Shown: piece after piece, positions 38,201-47,160 of the stretch
How positions within the stretch are numbered: the stretch's first letter is position 1
Layout of the letters: each line of letters begins with the position of its first letter
Source of the DNA: Bin80 sp965207565
GTDB lineage: Bacteria; Bacteroidota; Rhodothermia; Rhodothermales; Bin80
Reading direction: 5' to 3'
Length of the DNA stretch: 64,000 nt
Assembly: GCA_965207565.1 (NCBI GenBank)
Contig: CBDBMQ010000009.1
Location: 186,001 to 250,000, forward strand
The notes under the pieces: generated by a model
What the model was told of the DNA's origin: nothing
Databases searched by the model: none
The model's input: only the letters and a program-made list of their open reading frames with translations
Program-made: the position numbers and the translations under genes

Positions 38201-38812
38201 AATGTTAATGCATTGGCGCTTGAAGAATATAACAAGCAGAATGAGCGACTGGAATTCATGATGGAACAGCGCTTAGATCTAGAGGAGGCGGAAAAGGTAC
38301 TCGTACAGACTATCAAAGAAATCAATCGCACGGCATCAAAGCAGTTTTTTGATACCTATGTTTTAATTCGGGAAAATTTCCAGAAACTCTTTTGTGAGCT
38401 TTTTGGCGAGAAAGCAAAATGCGAACTTGACCTGACGGAGCCGGATGATGTTCTGGAATCCCCAATTGCGGTCACAGCAAGGCCAAGTGGAAAGCGTCCT
38501 GTCAGTATTGCACAGCTATCCAGCGGAGAAAAAACACTCACCGCGATTGCTCTTCTATTCGCGATTTATTTGATTAAACCGAGTCCGTTCTGTTTCCTAG
38601 ATGAAGTGGATGCACCCCTGGACGACGCCAACGTAGATCATTTTATGCAGATGATCCGTCGTTTCTCTTCGGAGACGCAGTTTATTCTGGTCACCCACAA
38701 CAAGCGAACCATGGAGATGGCGAATCGTCTCTACGGGGTTACGATGCAGGAAGAAGGGGTTTCCAGTTTGGTCAGTGTGCGTTTTGAGGAAGCTGTGGCT
38801 CTGGGAGAGTAG
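35276..38812 (+). CDS. smc: Chromosome segregation protein SMC
   Basis: A 1,178-residue protein from ATG 35276 with a GAAAAAGAAG-type ribosome-binding site. The N-terminal head has MYLKKLSIQGFKSFVSVTDL and Walker A GPNGCGKSNIVDAL at about 32-45. Long coiled coils run from about 170-500 and 680-1,020, separated by the hinge (DLITCASEYRAALATALEPY to about residue 660). The C-terminal head has the signature LSSGEKTLTAIALLFAIYLI and Walker B FCFLDEVDAPLDD. It forms the condensin ring with ScpAB and organises the chromosome. The gene is complete and overlaps the convergent ridA gene by 41 bp. Confidence 0.97.
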   Translation: MYLKKLSIQGFKSFVSVTDLHFDPGITAIVGPNGCGKSNIVDALRWVIGEQRARVLRSGKMDSVIFNGTTSRRAVGLAEVQLTIANTRGVLPLEYSEVILGRRLYRSGEAEYLLNGVECRLRDITDLFTDTGMGAGAYSVIELKMIDEILSENTQDRRRLFEEASGITRYKKRRADALRKLDQMQSDLARVRDLTDEISKRVRSLKRQATIAERYLRYKAELRTAQINLLKLEYSRLLTEEKNFEDEIIKVSDTCTGLAAQVHANEAQLEALRTRFVAEEKRAQRNRQAFVEHEQRIIKLEGDLRLEEANQQTIVQNLDRLRVEREAAVVEQEALARQRKSTETELSDALSEADKTVQLLDQASTERDSVREQLKTFELQRGALEVTVKNLDQQKLNHQRHSDRLQGRITHLKEEQNRLEDEWKSEETANRNASRAAENATKAFEEAQEKLDRARAARQEAEVAHAALEREISHAEGKAGQAERQLAAKHAEVKILEDLVNTYDFFPDAVRHLLTEAKDIQVTTLSDLITCASEYRAALATALEPYGSCIVVETERVAKMAAERLRSEDMGRAYFIILENIPLLPCPSEYLPSALLTFITLRDEVYRPVADLLLRDVLLVESLDRARHLLNEKDGKAYRYITSQGEWIDGRGVLYAGGSEEGGTYSHLSRRDSLRAAKDACSEIQIQVDHAKSTLAGLREEQRQIDLARVIDQTREAERLYSEADRAAQKHTQIRELGSGQLAALKRRQDQIAQEIANLEEEAQPGGGQLIHIDEKLSEAEENVKSIDKKIQSCRGRLEEMQNAYLNAHTAAVQAVAKRERLEGDLQRIEQGQLRLDNQAEVHDEEHAALVQMQQDAFVQVSELTEQLKIERTCRKDLNEINTQDRSREHELRLELERTNERVRKAQRLFQEAKEEETNVQIKYSAVKARREDLQVRAGEEYQFELSGMPEFEEVDDMVLREEIQETERKLQSMGNVNALALEEYNKQNERLEFMMEQRLDLEEAEKVLVQTIKEINRTASKQFFDTYVLIRENFQKLFCELFGEKAKCELDLTEPDDVLESPIAVTARPSGKRPVSIAQLSSGEKTLTAIALLFAIYLIKPSPFCFLDEVDAPLDDANVDHFMQMIRRFSSETQFILVTHNKRTMEMANRLYGVTMQEEGVSSLVSVRFEEAVALGE

Positions 38813-39224
38813 GCAAGACGGCATCCATCTCAATTTCAACCAGTAATTCGGGGGCGATCAGTCCAGCAACGCCCACCATGGTTGCGGCAGGGCGGATGGA
38901 TTCAAAGATCTCACCGTGCGCCTTGCCGACAGCATCCGCATGCGAATCAATATCCACAACATATATCCGCGTACGAACTACATCTGTCAGGGATGCCTTT
39001 AGTTCGTGAAGGGCTTCCGCAATGATGGATAAGATGTACCGGGTCTGCGCGTAGGCATCGCCTTTGCCGACCACATTGCCTTCAGGTGTGACTGCCGTAG
39101 TACCCGAAACAAAAATATATTGAAAGCTTCTTACTGCCCGCGCGTATCCGTACTTTGATTCCCACGGAGAGTCACTGGTCGCCCAATGCCGAAAGGGCGC
39201 AATCGATGGGTTCTGAGCCTTCAT
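38772..39224 (-). CDS. RidA-family (YjgF) protein
   Basis: A 150-residue product with the RidA pattern: ARAVRSFQYIFVSGTTAV near the N-terminus, AQTRYILSIIAEALHELKAS in the middle, and DVVRTRIYVVDID followed by RPAATMVGVAGLIAPELLVE with the conserved Arg and the IE(M)DAV end. RidA proteins hydrolyse enamine/imine intermediates; some are inactive binding homologues. The long N-terminal extension MKAQNPSIAPFRHWATSD is often seen in the RutC/UK114 subgroup. Its 3' end overlaps the smc 3' end by 41 bp on the opposite strand. Confidence 0.85.
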   Translation of the reverse strand: MKAQNPSIAPFRHWATSDSPWESKYGYARAVRSFQYIFVSGTTAVTPEGNVVGKGDAYAQTRYILSIIAEALHELKASLTDVVRTRIYVVDIDSHADAVGKAHGEIFESIRPAATMVGVAGLIAPELLVEIEMDAVLPTLPEPQLPQNAH

Positions 39225-39421
39225 AGATGCATGCCTGAGGCACCATGACGCGGAGTATTCGCAGCGTCAACCAAGCGGTTACACGATCACAATATAGATT
39301 AATCACAGCACATCAGCTTAGGCCCAGAGCAGCCAAGCGACACACCGCGCGCACTTTCAAACGTCAGTTCAGTGCACCAACTGTGCGGGACAGGATCAAT
39401 CAGTATCCGAAGCGATACGGA

Positions 39422-39685
39422 TTACTGCTCTTCAGATTCTTCGCTCTCCTCCTCCATCATGTCGGCCGAATCAGCGTCCATCTCCATGGCATCAGCAGAG
39501 TCAGCGTCCATCTCCATAGCATCGTCGTCCATCATAGCATCGTCGTCCATCATGGCATCATCGTCCATCATGGCGCCATCGTCGTGCATTTCTGCGTCAC
39601 TGTCCATATCCATGGAAGAATCAGAACCACCACAAGCGGTGATCAGCAGAGCGAGTGTGAGAAAAAGAATGTGAGTAAATTTCAT
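39422..39685 (-). CDS. Met/Asp-rich repeat lipoprotein
   Basis: ATG 39685 opens MKFTHILFLTLALLITACGG, a lipoprotein signal with lipobox ITAC. The 69-residue mature part is almost wholly Asp, Met, Glu, Ser and Ala in tandem units: MMDDDA repeated four times, MEMDADSADA twice, and a Glu-Ser end. The DNA repeats are CATCGTCGTCCATCATGG-like and prone to length change. Low-complexity acidic Met-rich lipoproteins may bind cations such as Ca, Cu or Ag, or act as surface spacers; no evidence decides this. Confidence 0.65.
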   Translation of the reverse strand: MKFTHILFLTLALLITACGGSDSSMDMDSDAEMHDDGAMMDDDAMMDDDAMMDDDAMEMDADSADAMEMDADSADMMEEESEESEEQ

Positions 39686-39694
39686 TGTAACCAA

Positions 39695-40072
39695 GTTGTT
39701 GAAATGTGTTTACGTGCCAGTAGTGTACGAATATACGGTTCTGAGCCAAACATTTGGCAGATCGCTACCACCGATAGGGACTAATATAGCAAATAGATTG
39801 GAAACTTGGAGATATTTTTTCAAATACAGTGCGGTGAATTTTCAAAGCAAATCGTATTTGAAGGATCAAATCTTCGAAAATTGGCATGGAAAATCGTGCA
39901 GTTACTATGTATGACGAAGGCTGCAGTGTCGTAGCCCGCCGCACCGAACGCATCCTCATTCTCATTTGATCTTTTGGGCATCCATGCACTAGCGGACGGT
40001 ATGAAACCGAGCTACTCTTCATTAGACCTGGAACTTTGGTTGGGATTAACACGGAACTGGTGCCAAGACACG
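39695..40072. other. Spacer, no gene seen
   Basis: About 380 bp between the acidic lipoprotein and the aldehyde dehydrogenase relic with no supported gene, repeat or RNA. Confidence 0.5.
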
Positions 40073-41508
40073 TCAGGAGAAGATGACCTGAATATCCGTA
40101 TACTCTTTCAGACCTTCCTCTGCGAATTCGACTCCGAAGCCGGAGCGTTTTACCCCGCCGAAGGGAGCGTTGGGCTGGATCATTCCATGCTTGTTTATCC
40201 AGACCGAACCGCATTCCATCTGGGTTGCTATTTTTTTCGCCTTTTCTATGTTCCGGCTCCAGACCGAACCTCCGAGACCATTTGGATTGTCGTTTGCCTT
40301 CTCAACTGCCTCTTTGATCTGATGATAGCGAATAATCGGCAGAACGGGTCCGAACTGCTCCTTGTCGACCAGAGGGGTCTCCGTTTTCCAAGTCGGCTAT
40401 GATTGTGAGCGGATAAAAATACCCCTTACTACCCATTTCCTTCTGTATTTCTCTGGGGTCTCCTCCCAAGAGCACGCGTCCCTTGGACTTCGCATTTTGC
40501 ACCAAGTCCGTCACGATATCGTATTGTTTGCGGTTCTGGATCGGCCCCAAAACAACATCTTCGTTCACACCCTCGCCAACCTTCATTTTTCGGGCGAACT
40601 CAACCAATTCACTACAGACCCCGTCGTACACGTCATTATGAACGTAGAGACGTTTCAGCGCCGCGCAGGTTTGGCCGCTATTAATGAATGCGCCCCAGAA
40701 AATCCCTTCGGCAATCTGCTTTGGGTCAACGTCTGGAAGAACGATTCCGGCGTCGTTTCCGCCGAGTTCAAGAGTCAGTCGCTTCATGGTTTCCGCTGAG
40801 TTCACCCATGATTTTCTGGCCAGTTGCGCAGGAACCGGTAAAAACAATTTTGCCGATCCCTTCATGTGCTGTCATTGCGACGCCCAGTTTGTCTTTGCCT
40901 GCAATGCAGTTGACCACGCCCTCTGGCAGCACTTCGTTTATGAGTTCAACGAGGCGCAGCGTTGATAGGGGCGTAAAGGGAGATGGTTTGCACACCACCG
41001 TGTTGCCCGAGAGAACAGCAGGAACGATATGCCAGATCGCGATCATGACCGGAAAGTTCCAGGGAGTAATTGAGCCCACAACACCGATTGGCTTGCGATG
41101 AAGCTCGACTCTGCCCTCATCGTTGTCCTGGATAACCTTTACCGGAAGAGAAAGGCTGGCTGTATAGCGGGTCCAGGCTACTGCGCCGCCGATTTCCCAG
41201 CGTGAGCCGAGACCATTTAGGGGCTTGCCCTGCTCAGCGGTCAGGATACGGGCAAGTTCCTCGGCGTTTGCCTCAATTTTCGATGCAATTTTCAGACATG
41301 CCGCCTGTCTTTGGGATTCGGGCACTTCGCGCCATTTTTCGAACGCCATCTGCGCAGCTTGCACGGCATTATCCAGATCTTTCTTCCTTGCCAGTGATGC
41401 AAGTCCGGCTACTTTCTCGTTGGCGGGATTTAACACTTCAAAGCATCGTTCGGTAGGGACCTTCTTGCCGTTGATGACAAGGTGGAATGGTTTCGTCATT
41501 GAGTTCAT
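40073..41508 (-). pseudogene. NAD(P)-dependent aldehyde dehydrogenase, two frameshifts
   Basis: Three frames make one ALDH of about 477 residues. Frame one (41508 start) has IGVVGSITPWNFPVMIAIWH and FTGSCATGQKIM. After one extra G in CCC/GGG at about 40804 the next frame reads NSAETMKRLTLELGGNDAGI, with the catalytic Glu, and NSGQTCAALKRLYV, with the catalytic Cys. After an extra base near 40372-40378 the last frame reads FGPVLPIIRYHQIKEAVEKA and PFGGVKRSGFGVEF, ending at 40073. All catalytic residues persist, so decay is recent or the shifts are errors. It may have worked with the PLP decarboxylase across the gap in amine or aldehyde metabolism. Confidence 0.85.
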
Positions 41509-41991
41509 TCAGTTTTCCCCGCAGTCATATTTTGCGCTAAACATGTAATATAGTGCTGGGTTAGTTACTGAAGGTAGGACACTTTACTGACGAGTATCCT
41601 AGGGGATTGATGTAGTTTCATCATGGGGGCGGTATGCGACTTGTTTTTATCGAACCCAGGGCTGGTTCTTCATGGATTTTCTGTTTCACAAAAGCCTAGG
41701 GCTATGATGCCTACAAAAAATCTTAATAAGAAAGATGCAAGCGTATTTTGGGGCTGTAAAGGGAACCTTCCACGCAGAAAATAAGGTACGGTCCCCTCGG
41801 ATGGCATTTTTTGTGTTGAACGGATTTGGAGCGCTCGTTCTATTTAAAGAGCGGAAGTGTTTAGTGAAAATTTTAACAGAAATGGGTTTCGCTGCAGAAA
41901 ATAGAATCGGGTTGGCATTTTTTATGTTCGCGCCCGCATTATTTATTATTTTATCCGGTGCACTTGACTTCTGTGCCCACGGGGACATGTG
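41509..41991. other. Spacer with possible IS21 5' relic, no intact gene
   Basis: Near 41686-41725 the sequence (TTTCACAAAAGCC...ATGATGCCTACAAAAAATCT) resembles the start of the istA gene at 21474-21505 (TTTCACTAAAAGCC...ATGCCTACAAAACG), and the frame reads MPTKNLNKKD. Further on, two imperfect copies of GCAGAAAATA...GGCATTTTTT(G/A)TGTT lie about 130 bp apart. The similarity is short, so the relic call is tentative. Confidence 0.35.
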
Positions 41992-43447
41992 ATGGACAAA
42001 ATAAAAGGCGGTAATGATAGAGTCGGAAGTGATCTCCGTATGTTGCCGGAACAGATGCTAGCACTTGCACGCCAAACGGCAGAGTTGGTGGTGCAGCATA
42101 TTGAGAATTTGCCTGGGGAAGATGCTTGGGCGGGAGAGTTCCGGAAAGAACTTGAGGATCAATTGATGAAGCCTCCACCCGAGGAGAGCCGTTCGGCCTC
42201 GCAAGTGATAGAAGAGGCCGCACACGAGATTCTTCCGATCGCATTGCATTTAGATCATCCGCGTTGTTTCGGATTTATCCCTTCGCAGCCCACTTGGCCT
42301 GGAGTGTTGGCTGACTTCATGGTTGCCGGATTTAATGTCAATCAGAGCTCTTGGTTGATTTCGAGCGGCCCGAGCCAGCTAGAGCTTGTCGTAGTTGACT
42401 GGTTTTCGGCACTGGATTGGCTATCCAGAAAGTGCGGGAGGCCTGTTGACGAGCGGGGGGTCAGCGGCGAACCTTGATGCCCTTGTTGCGGCGCGGGAGG
42501 CCGCGAACAACCCGGAGCGTGGCTGTCTGTACATGAGCGACCAGAGTCACAGTGCACTCGCCAAAGCGGCTAGGATTATGGGTCTTCATCCAGAACGCAT
42601 TCGCATGATTCCGACGGACGGGTGTTTCCACATGGACATGGGTGTGCTTGTTGAGACCGTGGCCAAGGACAGAGCCGCCGGACTCAGTCCCATCGCGGTA
42701 TGTGCGAATGCTGGAACATCCAGCAGCGGAGCTGTTGACCCGTTGGAAACGATGGCGGACTATTGCGAGGCCCAAGATATATGGCTTCACGTTGACGCCG
42801 CGCATGGAGGCTTTGCCATCGTGACCGAGGAAGGTAGGAATATCTTGCGTGGAATTGAGCGTGCAGATTCAATTGTGCTGGACGCACATAAGTGGTTCTT
42901 CCAACCCTATGAAGTGGGGAGCCTAATGGTGAAGGACATACGCACTCTTGAGCGGGTGTTTGCCGGCAAGCACGATATTCTTCAGGACACGATTTGGGGT
43001 GCTGAGCATCCGAATTTTTCGGACAGAGGCTTGCAACTTAGTCGCTCCGTTAGAGCATTGAAGATTTGGATGTCGGTTCAGACCTTCGGTATGGCCGCAT
43101 TCCGGAGCGCCCAATTGCATGGGATGGCGCTTGCACATCAAATTGAGGAGTATGTTGAGGAGAGTACCGTCTTGGAGATGTTGGCGCCTGTGGTATTGGG
43201 GATTACATGCTTCCGCGTCAATCCCGCGAACACCGACCTCAGCGAGGATATGTTGGAAAAAATCAACAAGACTGTACTCGCCCGAGTCTTCTGGGAAGAC
43301 CGTGCGTTCATATCATCAACACGTCTTCATGGGACGTTAGCGCTCAGGATGTGCGTCATCAACTACACGACGACCTGGAACGACGTACGCGAGACATTGG
43401 ATGCCATCTCGAAATTCGGGACGGAGAGTTTGACTCGAACTGATTGA
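41992..43447 (+). CDS. Pyridoxal-dependent decarboxylase (group II), one-base frameshift
   Basis: The first frame, ATG 41992, holds HPRCFGFIPSQPTWPGVLAD and SGPSQLELVVVDW. Removing one T of the run at 42403-42406 leads into FRHWIGYPESAGGLLTSGGS in the second frame. The PLP-binding region has VDAAHGGFAIV and SIVLDAHKWFFQPY with the PLP lysine, and the C-terminus ends near 43447. The total of about 485 residues and motifs fit aromatic-L-amino-acid/glutamate-type decarboxylases (PF00282). The substrate cannot be told. It releases CO2 from an amino acid in the cytoplasm. The shift may be real or an error. Confidence 0.85.
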
Positions 43448-43481
43448 TTCCAGCTAATCGTGCTGGAGTGAGTGCACATAA

Positions 43482-43757
43482 ATGAAAACCGATTGGAGTC
43501 AGCTGGATCAGGTGCTGGGCTATAAATACCGTGGGTGATCAAGGTCGAGGCGGCCTATGCCAGTCAGCGGTGTTATGCGTGTGGGCACACCGAGTCAGGT
43601 AATTGGAGACGCAAAGCAAATTCGAGTGTGTGGCTGTGCGGACCCGAATGCGGCCGCAAACATACTGGCCTTCGGGATTGGATTGGCTGCACAGCGAGGG
43701 GCGTTCGGGTTACTGACACCTAAGACCCGTGCAATGTATCCAGGCATTACCATGTAA
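43482..43757 (+). pseudogene. Relic of TnpB/OrfB (IS200/IS605) C-terminus
   Basis: Three frames in succession give KTDWSQLDQVLGYKYRG, then IKVEAAYASQRCYACGHTES with SSVWLCG, then DPNAAANILAFGIGLAAQRG. These match the last RuvC part and the zinc ribbon of TnpB (the family pattern CxxCGH...CxxCG...D.NAA.N). Two shifts and the loss of nearly all of the N-terminal 300 residues show decay. No hairpin ends of IS200/IS605 were identified. Confidence 0.75.
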
Positions 43758-43978
43758 TGCGGTTACATTTTTGGTCATGATTTCCATCATTTTCTGTCCC
43801 AGTATCGTAAATAAGGGATGAGTGGGCCGGAATTTGGTGACATATTGAATAGATTGCGTATATTCCACTTTTACGAGCAGATGCTCAGAGGATCAACCCC
43901 AATTGGCGGGTTTTATTCTGGGAATAAACTCTAAACTACACAGTTTTCATAACCAAACGTTTTACCAATCAAACCACG

Positions 43979-44164
43979 ATGAACAGATATAGTGAGCTTA
44001 AGACGATCGTTGACGACGTTGAATCCGATTTCACCAAGTTTCATGACAAGGATGTAGATGCTGCGGGTGCTCGTATTCGCAAAGCCATGTTGGACTTGAG
44101 GAATCTTTCCAATACGATCCGTAAGGAAGTGCAGGAGGAAAGAAACAGTAGGAAGGCGGGTTAA
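43979..44164 (+). CDS. Histone H1-like protein (Hc1 type)
   Basis: A 61-residue basic/acidic alpha-helical protein: MNRYSELKTIVDDVESDFTK, then a DAAGARIRKAMLDLRNLSNT core and IRKEVQEERNSRKAG. This is the conserved short form found across Bacteroidota and Chlorobi, related to the chlamydial Hc1 family, thought to bind and compact DNA. It lacks the long Lys/Ala-rich tail of some homologues. It has its own upstream region and is likely monocistronic. Confidence 0.8.
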   Translation: MNRYSELKTIVDDVESDFTKFHDKDVDAAGARIRKAMLDLRNLSNTIRKEVQEERNSRKAG

Positions 44165-44251
44165 GAAAGCGTCCGGCCTCCTCACAGGTATCTTCCCTGG
44201 TTTAGAGGACTGATTGTTTGGTTGGTCGGTGGCGTTTGAATTGGGGGTGCG

Positions 44252-44782
44252 GTGTTCGTTCCCTTCACAGCGTCCCTTTCGCTTTTTCCGCCTAGTGCAG
44301 ATACGCCGGGGGGCGCGACCTGGCGCGAATACGATGAGATTCTTTCCAGGGAAATCGCTGAAATGCGCGCAACCCCGCGGGGATACAAACCGGTCGACTG
44401 GCACCGGTATCCGTTGCTTAGAATGGATTGGGCGCGCCCCGCGGAATGGAAAGCGGTGCGGTTGCTGCAGGGGCGCGACCTGGATAGCAGATTCTACGAT
44501 GCACGGGGCAAATGCTTAGCGATTCTGAATGAGTTGAAGTGCTATGATCATGTATCCCTTACGCGGTCGCTCATTAACCCGATTGCCGTACTCGAAGTGC
44601 TGCAGCGCGGGCGTTGGCGCGATAGCAATCAATGGGGGGTATCTTGCGGGCGTGAGATAGCTGATATGCCGGCAATCGTATTCCAGATTGATGCCCCTGG
44701 AATTGCAGACAATTACGCTGCAGGGGAAACGGATTTCGCGGGCATGGTAGCTGACCTGGCAACCGCTTTCGCTGCAGCGTGA
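44252..44782 (+). CDS. Hypothetical protein coupled to membrane protein
   Basis: A 176-residue frame from GTG 44252, preceded by an in-frame TGA. It has no clear signal peptide, but begins with a hydrophobic-rich stretch (MFVPFTASLSLFPPSADTPG). It contains ATWREYDEILSREIAEMRAT, LLQGRDLDSRFYDARGKCLA and SCGREIADMPAIVFQIDAPG. I do not recognise a domain. Its stop overlaps the GTG of the next gene (GTGA), so the two are translationally coupled and likely act together. The real start could be later. Confidence 0.5.
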   Translation: MFVPFTASLSLFPPSADTPGGATWREYDEILSREIAEMRATPRGYKPVDWHRYPLLRMDWARPAEWKAVRLLQGRDLDSRFYDARGKCLAILNELKCYDHVSLTRSLINPIAVLEVLQRGRWRDSNQWGVSCGREIADMPAIVFQIDAPGIADNYAAGETDFAGMVADLATAFAAA

Positions 44783-45636
44783 GCGATGCCCAGATTTGCC
44801 GTGAGCGTATCTTGAACCGTTTGTACTCAGAAAGCATCCAAAAAAAGACAATGAAGAATCAAGATGTTTTGCAAAATGCTAGGGATTACGCAAAGTTAGA
44901 ATCAACAAATAAATGGTTCGCAATCGGGTTCTTTTTGGGACTATTGGGGGTATTGATTGCATATATGAAGACCCCCAAACCGCGCATCGATTTAATCGTA
45001 GATTTGGAGATAGACGAACGGTATCTATTTCAACAAGCGTATGGTCAAACCTTAAAAAAAAGGCAGACTCGTAACGCATGGATTGGATGCTCGATATCGA
45101 TGATTGCAGGGTTTCTATTGATGATGTTCTTAATCGCGATCGTTTATTCTTACAATGAAAACGAGCGTCTTGCGAATGCATATGAGCGCGAATTTGAGGA
45201 GGAAGAATTTGTCAGTCGGCTCAATGACGGCAAAGTAGCAAAAGCGCCTGGAGGTGATCTTGTCTTTTCGATGGCATTAGAGGATAGCGATGTACAACTT
45301 GTTTTTGGATGCTATCATAACGGTTTTGGTCTTAGCGCCATTATGGGAGATAGATATGACACAGCTACCTATGTTCGGATTACGAATGATCCGAATAAAA
45401 GAAGATGGATCGAACAAGTATGGCATTGGGGTGATCGTTCTGGAAATACTTGGAATGCGTTAATTGCAATAGAGGCGGATCAGGCAGCTGCGAATATGAT
45501 ACTCACAGAGAGACCGCTCTATCTTGAACTTTCAGCTGGACCCATGGCGAGTGAAAAACTTGTATACACGTTCCCCCTGAATGGTGCCCGCGAAGTGATG
45601 GCAGACTTTCCGTGTATCCTGTTTCCCTATAGATGA
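44779..45636 (+). CDS. Hypothetical membrane protein with C-terminal beta-rich domain
   Basis: A 285-residue product from GTG 44779; an alternative ATG at 44851 (MKNQDVLQNARDYAKLEST) would drop 24 residues. Two transmembrane segments are visible: WFAIGFFLGLLGVLIAYM (about 46-63) and IGCSISMIAGFLLMMFLIAI (about 102-121), with an acidic linker after the second. The C-terminal 140 residues (VQLVFGCYHNGFGLSAIMGD..., ending EKLVYTFPLNGAREVMADFP) resemble small beta-sandwich domains found in envelope proteins, but no family is assigned. Its GTGA overlap with the upstream gene shows coupling. Confidence 0.55.
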   Translation: MSDAQICRERILNRLYSESIQKKTMKNQDVLQNARDYAKLESTNKWFAIGFFLGLLGVLIAYMKTPKPRIDLIVDLEIDERYLFQQAYGQTLKKRQTRNAWIGCSISMIAGFLLMMFLIAIVYSYNENERLANAYEREFEEEEFVSRLNDGKVAKAPGGDLVFSMALEDSDVQLVFGCYHNGFGLSAIMGDRYDTATYVRITNDPNKRRWIEQVWHWGDRSGNTWNALIAIEADQAAANMILTERPLYLELSAGPMASEKLVYTFPLNGAREVMADFPCILFPYR

Positions 45637-45637
45637 A

Positions 45638-45665
45638 CCAGGTCGCGCGTACGCGCGCGACCTGG
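45638..45665. terminator. GC-rich hairpin after the membrane-protein gene
   Basis: CCAGGTCGCGCG and CGCGCGACCTGG are exactly complementary around a short 4-nt loop, 2 bp after the stop at 45636. There is no T run. It may act as a processing or stabilising hairpin, or as a rho-dependent pause. Confidence 0.55.
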
Positions 45666-45905
45666 CATCAACGATATATGCGGGGGGTATGGGTATGTGC
45701 GTTGAATGCAACGTAATTCGGGTTATGTTTCGCAATTCCCCGGTTCCGGATCGATTTCCCCCCGGATCGCGGGGAAACTCATATATGCGGTCAATCTGAC
45801 CGCGTCTAAATTTGCCCGTATTGCGCCCATAAATCAAATCTGACGCGTTTTCGGGTTCGAGTAGGGACTCCCACCGTTTATGCAAGTAGGAGCGGGTGGA
45901 TGCGA

Positions 45906-47123
45906 TTATTCGTGGCGGAGTGCTTCAATCGGGTTCAGTGCGGAAGCTTTACGTGCAGGGTAGAAGCCAAAGAAGATGCCAACACCCGCAGAAAACGCCA
46001 GCGCAACCATGACAGTGGTGGGTGAGGTAACGGTGTTCCATCCCGTTAATTGGCTCAATATGCTTGAGCCTGCAAAGCCAATCCCAACCCCAATTGCGCC
46101 GCCCAATACACTCATGACGATGCTCTCAACAAGAAATTGAGTCAGCACATCTCGTCCGCGGGCACCTATGGCCATACGAATCCCGATTTCACGGGTGCGC
46201 TCGGTCACAGATACGAGCATGATGTTCATGATTCCAATTCCTCCAACGAGAAGTGAGATGGAGGCAATCGCGGCCAAAAGCATGGTCATGACTTCCGTGG
46301 TTCCCTGTTCTGCTGCAGCGAGATCGTTCTGGTTGCGTACCGTGAAGTCATCTTCGGCAAATTCCGCCAGGCCATGAGATTCCCGCATAATGGCTCGGAT
46401 TTCTTCCTGTGCCGCAGGGATATCACGCGAGGAAGGCGTGCTTGCTAGAATCTGGAATATGCGACTCCATCCGCTGAGTCGGGTCTGGACAGTCGTGTAG
46501 GGGGCAAAAATTACATCATCCTGATCTGTACCGGTGGCGGTTTGCCCTTTGGGTTCAAGGACACCAATAATCTGTGCGGGAACGTTGCGTACCTGTACGG
46601 TCAATCCGACGGGATCCTCTCCAGGAAAGAGATTCTCCGCCACAGTATGCCCTAGCACGATGACACGTCGCATCTGGCGCTGCTCACTTTGGTCAAAGAA
46701 ACTGCCGTACTTAAGATCCCAATTCCGGATAATCTGGTAATCTGTTGAGACTCCATTAATGGTTGTACGCCAGTTTCCCTGACCTCCAATAACCTGTGTT
46801 CGACTAAACACAACCGGGGAAACCGCAGAGATGATCAGGCTCTCTCGTTTAATTTTTTCAAAGTCCTTGATGGTGAGGCGGTTGTAACTTTGTGCGCCCC
46901 GGCTTACACCGCCCTGGCTGCTGGCACCCGGGGTAACAACGATCATGTTAGTCCCCAGAGTATTGATTTGCTCCTGGATCTGGGATTGTGCACCCTGTCC
47001 GATGGCGACCATGACAATGACGGCGCCAACACCAATGACGATTCCTAGCATGGTTAGGAGTGTGCGCATTTTGTTTTTCAAAATGCTTTGGGAGGCAACC
47101 TTGATGAGTGTTGAAGCTTTCAT
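45906..47123 (-). CDS. MacB-type ABC transporter permease
   Basis: The 405-residue protein has an N-terminal TM helix (MRTLLTMLGIVIGVGAVIVM), a periplasmic MacB_PCD domain (about 45-250), and three C-terminal FtsX-type TM helices: LAAIASISLLVGGIGIMNIM, SVLGGAIGVGIGFAGSSILS and VMVALAFSAGVGIFFGFYPA, ending ARKASALNPIEALRHE. This is a MacB without the fused ATPase, which is instead encoded upstream (47161). It would export a lipopeptide, peptide or drug through the adaptor encoded at 47889 and an outer-membrane channel. Confidence 0.92.
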   Translation of the reverse strand: MKASTLIKVASQSILKNKMRTLLTMLGIVIGVGAVIVMVAIGQGAQSQIQEQINTLGTNMIVVTPGASSQGGVSRGAQSYNRLTIKDFEKIKRESLIISAVSPVVFSRTQVIGGQGNWRTTINGVSTDYQIIRNWDLKYGSFFDQSEQRQMRRVIVLGHTVAENLFPGEDPVGLTVQVRNVPAQIIGVLEPKGQTATGTDQDDVIFAPYTTVQTRLSGWSRIFQILASTPSSRDIPAAQEEIRAIMRESHGLAEFAEDDFTVRNQNDLAAAEQGTTEVMTMLLAAIASISLLVGGIGIMNIMLVSVTERTREIGIRMAIGARGRDVLTQFLVESIVMSVLGGAIGVGIGFAGSSILSQLTGWNTVTSPTTVMVALAFSAGVGIFFGFYPARKASALNPIEALRHE

Positions 47124-47160
47124 GGGTACATAAGATGGAGTCGAATACTTCGCTCAGTTT

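Noticed and set aside
41686..41992. Overlapping plus and minus frames of 85-100 codons before the PLP decarboxylase
   Set aside because: No domain, no start context, and imperfect DNA repeats; treated as spacer with a possible IS21 relic.
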